Source: Hyphomicrobiales bacterium
GTDB taxonomy: Bacteria > Pseudomonadota > Alphaproteobacteria > Rhizobiales > Devosiaceae
Reading direction: 5' to 3'
DNA: 35,130 bases
NCBI GenBank assembly: GCA_900470445.1
Contig: UCAU01000034.1
Coordinates: 1 to 35,130 of the forward strand
A program made the position numbers and the translations under genes. The notes under the pieces are model-generated. The model was not told the origin of the DNA. It saw only the letters and a program-made list of their open reading frames with translations, and did no database searches. Numbering within the stretch: the stretch's first letter is position 1; the number at the start of each line of letters is the position of its first letter. Shown one piece after another: positions 32,335 through 35,130 of this stretch.

Positions 32335-34917
32335 ATGGCCCGTCAATCGGATGCCTTGCTCAAGGATTATCGCGCCAAGCGCGACTTCACCAAAACCCAG
32401 GAGCCCTCCGGCGCGTCTGCCGCTGGCAAGTCCACAGGCTATCGCTTTGTGGTCCAGAAGCATGATGCGACGCGCCTGCATTATGATTTCCGCATCGAGC
32501 TGGATGGGGTGCTCAAGAGCTGGGCGGTGACCAAGGGACCTTCAGACAATCCGGAGGACAAGCGGCTGGCCGTGCGCGTCGAGGATCATCCGCTCGACTA
32601 TGGCGGCTTCGAGGGCACCATTCCCGAGGGCGAATATGGCGGCGGCACGGTAATGCTATGGGACGAGGGCACTTGGGAGCCGATCGGGGACCCGCATGCG
32701 GCCCTCGAGGATGGCGACCTCAAGATGGTGCTGCATGGGCAGCGCATGAAGGGGGAATGGGTGCTGGTCCATATGAAGGGTCGCGACAGCAAGCGCAAAT
32801 CCGGCCCGCCACGCGAGAACTGGCTGCTGATCAAGCATCGGGACAAGTATGCCAGGGACAAGGAAACCCTGGTCGATCGCTTCACCAATTCGGTGTCCAC
32901 CGGCCGCGATCTGGCGGGGATTGCCAAGGGGCTCAAGCCGAAAAAGCGGAGCGCCGTTGCGGCCGATGCGACCTGGCATTCTGACAAGGATAAGGCCGTC
33001 GACAATCCGCTACCGGCCAAAACGGGGCGGAGCAAGCGAACGGCCGGCCTGCCGGAATTTCGCGCGCCGCAATTGGCGACGCTGGTCCCGGAGGTCCCTG
33101 CGGGCGGCGATTGGCTGTTTGAAATGAAATATGACGGCTATCGGTGCCTGGCCGCCATTGCCGGCGAGACGGTTCGGCTGTTCACCCGCACCGGCAAGGA
33201 CTGGACCGAGCAGTTCGGGGCCATCGTGCCGCCGCTGTCGCGGCTCACCAAGGGCAGCGCGCTGATCGATGGCGAACTCTGCGCCTTCGACGCCAAGGGG
33301 CGCACCGATTTTTCCACCCTCAAGGCGCATCTCTCCAATGGCGGGCCGCTGACTTATTTTGCCTTTGACCTGCTGGAGCTGGATGGCGAGGACCTCACCA
33401 AAAGCAAGCTGATCGATCGCAAGGCACAGCTTGAAAAGCTGCTGGGCAAGATCGAAGCGTCCTCGCTGGTGCAATTTTCCACCCATGTCACCGGCAATGG
33501 ACAGAAGGTCTTCGACGCCATCTGCCGGGAGGGTCACGAGGGCATTATCGCCAAGGAGGCGGATGCGCCCTATCGCAGCGAACGCACTAGGAGCTGGCTC
33601 AAGGTCAAATGCGTGCACCGCCAGGAATTCGTCATCGGCGGCTGGTCGCCCTCGAGCAAGAAGAAGAACTTTGCCTCGCTGCTGCTGGGCACCAAGGAAA
33701 AGGGCAAGCTGACCTATCGCGGCCGGGTGGGTACCGGCTTTGACAACGACAGTGCGGAGGCCTTGCAGCAGCAGCTCGACAGACTGGCGCGCAAGACCAA
33801 TCCGTTCGACGCCGTGCCGAGGCCCGTCGCGCGCACTGCCCGATGGGTGGCTCCAGAGCTGGTGGCCGAAATCGGCTATGCCGAATTCACCCCCGATGGG
33901 GTGTTGCGTCATCCATCCTTCCTCGGCCTGCGCGAAGACAAGCCGGCGGGCGAGGTGGTGTTGGAAGAGCCGGCCGCGGCCGCGCCTCAAAAAGGCAAGC
34001 TCGATGCCCAGGCCGGGATTGCGGCCGCGCAAGCTGCGGGGATCAAGCTCACCAGTCCCGATCGCGTGGTCTATCCGGGCCAGGGCGTCACCAAGGCAGA
34101 TTTGGTGGCATACTATGCCGCTGTGGCCGAGCGGATGCTGCCCTATATCGCCAAACGGCCGCTGAGCCTGTTGCGCTGCCCGCAGGGGCGGGCCAAATAT
34201 TGCTTCTTCCAGAAGCACGATACCGGTGGCTTCCCCGACGCGATGAAATCGCTGCTCATCACCGAGAAGGATGGCAGCCGGGAAGACTATTTCTACATCG
34301 AGGACCTGCCCGGGCTGATCGCCGGCACACAGATGAATGTGCTCGAATGGCACTTGTGGGGAGCCGATATCGACCAGGTCGAAAAGCCAGAGCGCATCAT
34401 CTTCGATATCGATCCGGATGAAGGATTGGGCTTTGCCGAAGTGCGCTCGGCGGCGCGCGATATCAGCAAGGCCTTGGAAGCGCTGGATCTGGAAAGCTAT
34501 CCATTGGTCACCGGCGGCAAGGGCGTGCATGTCATCGCGCCGTTGCGTCCAAGCATGGAATGGCCGGAGGTCAAGGCGTTCTGCAAGGCCCTGGCCCAGC
34601 GCCTGGCCGACAATGAGCCCGATCGTTTCGTCGCCACGATGAGCAAGGCCAAGCGCAAGGGCAAGCTGTTCATCGATTACCTGCGCAATGAGCGCGGCTC
34701 CACGGCCATCGCCCCCTGGTCGAGTCGCTCCCGGCAGGGGGCACCGGCGGCGGTGCCGGTCAGTTGGGATGAATTGGAGACCATCACGGCCGCCAATCAG
34801 TTCACCCTGGCCGACGCCGCCGCACGAGCTAGCCTGGCCGACCCCTGGAAGGGCTATTTTTCAACCAAACAGGCGATCACCAAGGCCATGCTGCGCGCCG
34901 TGACGGACGAGACCTAG
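32335..34917 (+). CDS. ligD: DNA ligase D (phosphoesterase-ligase-polymerase)
   Basis: An 860-residue NHEJ enzyme with three domains. The 3'-phosphoesterase (about 1-165) has HDATRLHYDFRIE (43-55) and RVEDHPLDYGGFEG. The ATP-dependent ligase (about 245-550) has motif I EMKYDGYR with Lys265, and EGIIAKEADAPY and WLKVKC further on. The primase-like polymerase (about 575-860) has RPLSLLRCP, the catalytic acids in FDIDPDEG near 690 and FIDYLRNERGSTAIAPWS. The order PE-Lig-Pol is that of Pseudomonas and rhizobia rather than mycobacteria. It is co-transcribed with ku. Confidence 0.96.
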   Translation: MARQSDALLKDYRAKRDFTKTQEPSGASAAGKSTGYRFVVQKHDATRLHYDFRIELDGVLKSWAVTKGPSDNPEDKRLAVRVEDHPLDYGGFEGTIPEGEYGGGTVMLWDEGTWEPIGDPHAALEDGDLKMVLHGQRMKGEWVLVHMKGRDSKRKSGPPRENWLLIKHRDKYARDKETLVDRFTNSVSTGRDLAGIAKGLKPKKRSAVAADATWHSDKDKAVDNPLPAKTGRSKRTAGLPEFRAPQLATLVPEVPAGGDWLFEMKYDGYRCLAAIAGETVRLFTRTGKDWTEQFGAIVPPLSRLTKGSALIDGELCAFDAKGRTDFSTLKAHLSNGGPLTYFAFDLLELDGEDLTKSKLIDRKAQLEKLLGKIEASSLVQFSTHVTGNGQKVFDAICREGHEGIIAKEADAPYRSERTRSWLKVKCVHRQEFVIGGWSPSSKKKNFASLLLGTKEKGKLTYRGRVGTGFDNDSAEALQQQLDRLARKTNPFDAVPRPVARTARWVAPELVAEIGYAEFTPDGVLRHPSFLGLREDKPAGEVVLEEPAAAAPQKGKLDAQAGIAAAQAAGIKLTSPDRVVYPGQGVTKADLVAYYAAVAERMLPYIAKRPLSLLRCPQGRAKYCFFQKHDTGGFPDAMKSLLITEKDGSREDYFYIEDLPGLIAGTQMNVLEWHLWGADIDQVEKPERIIFDIDPDEGLGFAEVRSAARDISKALEALDLESYPLVTGGKGVHVIAPLRPSMEWPEVKAFCKALAQRLADNEPDRFVATMSKAKRKGKLFIDYLRNERGSTAIAPWSSRSRQGAPAAVPVSWDELETITAANQFTLADAAARASLADPWKGYFSTKQAITKAMLRAVTDET

Positions 34918-34926
34918 CGCCGGGCC

Positions 34927-35130
34927 TTACGGCATCGGTCCGATGATTTCGCCCAAATCTGCCTCGCCGTCGGCCATGGTCAGCCGATCCAGATGGGCAC
35001 GCAAGGTCCAGCGAACCCGCCCGTTTTGGCGCTCGACGCTGGCCTGCCCGCCCAGCGCGATGGGAACCACCCGCTCCAGCACCACGCTGCCAAAGCCGCG
35101 CCGCGTGCTCGTCTGGGCGGGCAGGCCAGC
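34927..35130 (-). CDS. C-terminal end of an HWE-type sensor histidine kinase (partial)
   Basis: Only the last 67 residues are in the window; the gene runs past the right edge. The start of the visible part, RRGFGSVVLERVVPIALGGQAS, matches the last glycine-rich box and following helix of the ATPase domain in HWE/HisKA_2 histidine kinases, followed by a closing strand and a tail of about 20 extra residues. Its stop is 9 bases from the convergent ligD stop. Many HWE kinases in this group feed the PhyR-EcfG stress pathway, but this one cannot be assigned from the fragment. Confidence 0.7.
   Translation of the reverse strand, partial: AGLPAQTSTRRGFGSVVLERVVPIALGGQASVERQNGRVRWTLRAHLDRLTMADGEADLGEIIGPMP

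Overview
The window looks like chromosomal DNA from an alphaproteobacterium of the Hyphomicrobiales, probably Devosia-like. I infer this from the GC-rich sequence, the short 41-residue zinc-ligand-free L36, a GapR (DUF2312) gene, extragenic palindromes typical of the order, an EcfG-type promoter, an HWE-kinase tail and a LigD with the order phosphoesterase-ligase-polymerase. I see no tRNA, rRNA, insertion sequence, phage gene or CRISPR array.

Layout. 1-3444: a palindromic repeat region, a Gfo/Idh/MocA oxidoreductase (-), a divergent GntR/FCD regulator (+) and an alpha/beta hydrolase (+). 3528-6434: a large M16C (PreP-like) metalloprotease. 6460-6603: a composite inverted repeat. 6670-9585: a ligase-associated DNA exonuclease, an ATP-dependent DNA ligase coupled to it by a GTGA overlap, and a small UVR-motif protein. 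9591-17913: a fatty-acid beta-oxidation locus. A merR-fadD pair (-) diverges from fadE-fadJ-fadI and a 54-residue membrane protein (+), across a regulatory region with three matching 16-bp operators. 17914-23698: a five-gene oligopeptide ABC transporter operon preceded by two identical-type palindromes exactly 63 bp apart. 23695-28246: HIT protein, rpmJ with a terminator-like leader, SRPBCC protein, DUF4037 protein, pyruvate kinase and a secreted DUF1036 protein. 28557-35130: GapR, a UdgX-type uracil-DNA glycosylase, DUF3175, a membrane DUF305 protein, a TauE/SafE permease, a 57-residue membrane protein, Ku and LigD under a near-perfect EcfG promoter, and the 3' end of an HWE-type histidine kinase.

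How the genes work together. The fad genes supply acyl-CoA ligase, acyl-CoA dehydrogenase, hydratase/hydroxyacyl-CoA dehydrogenase and thiolase, so the core cycle is encoded here. The MerR protein encoded behind fadD is the obvious candidate reader of the three operators. DNA repair is a second theme: two different ATP-dependent ligases, an exonuclease, a UVR-motif protein, a suicide-type uracil-DNA glycosylase and the two-component NHEJ system lie within 28 kb. Ku-LigD appears tied to the general stress response.

Nothing here is clearly a wholly new system. The most useful leads are the three-operator fad control region, the paired palindromes before the opp operon, the EcfG promoter before ku, the UdgX gene, the UVR-motif protein beside the DNA ligase, and the terminator-like leader of rpmJ.
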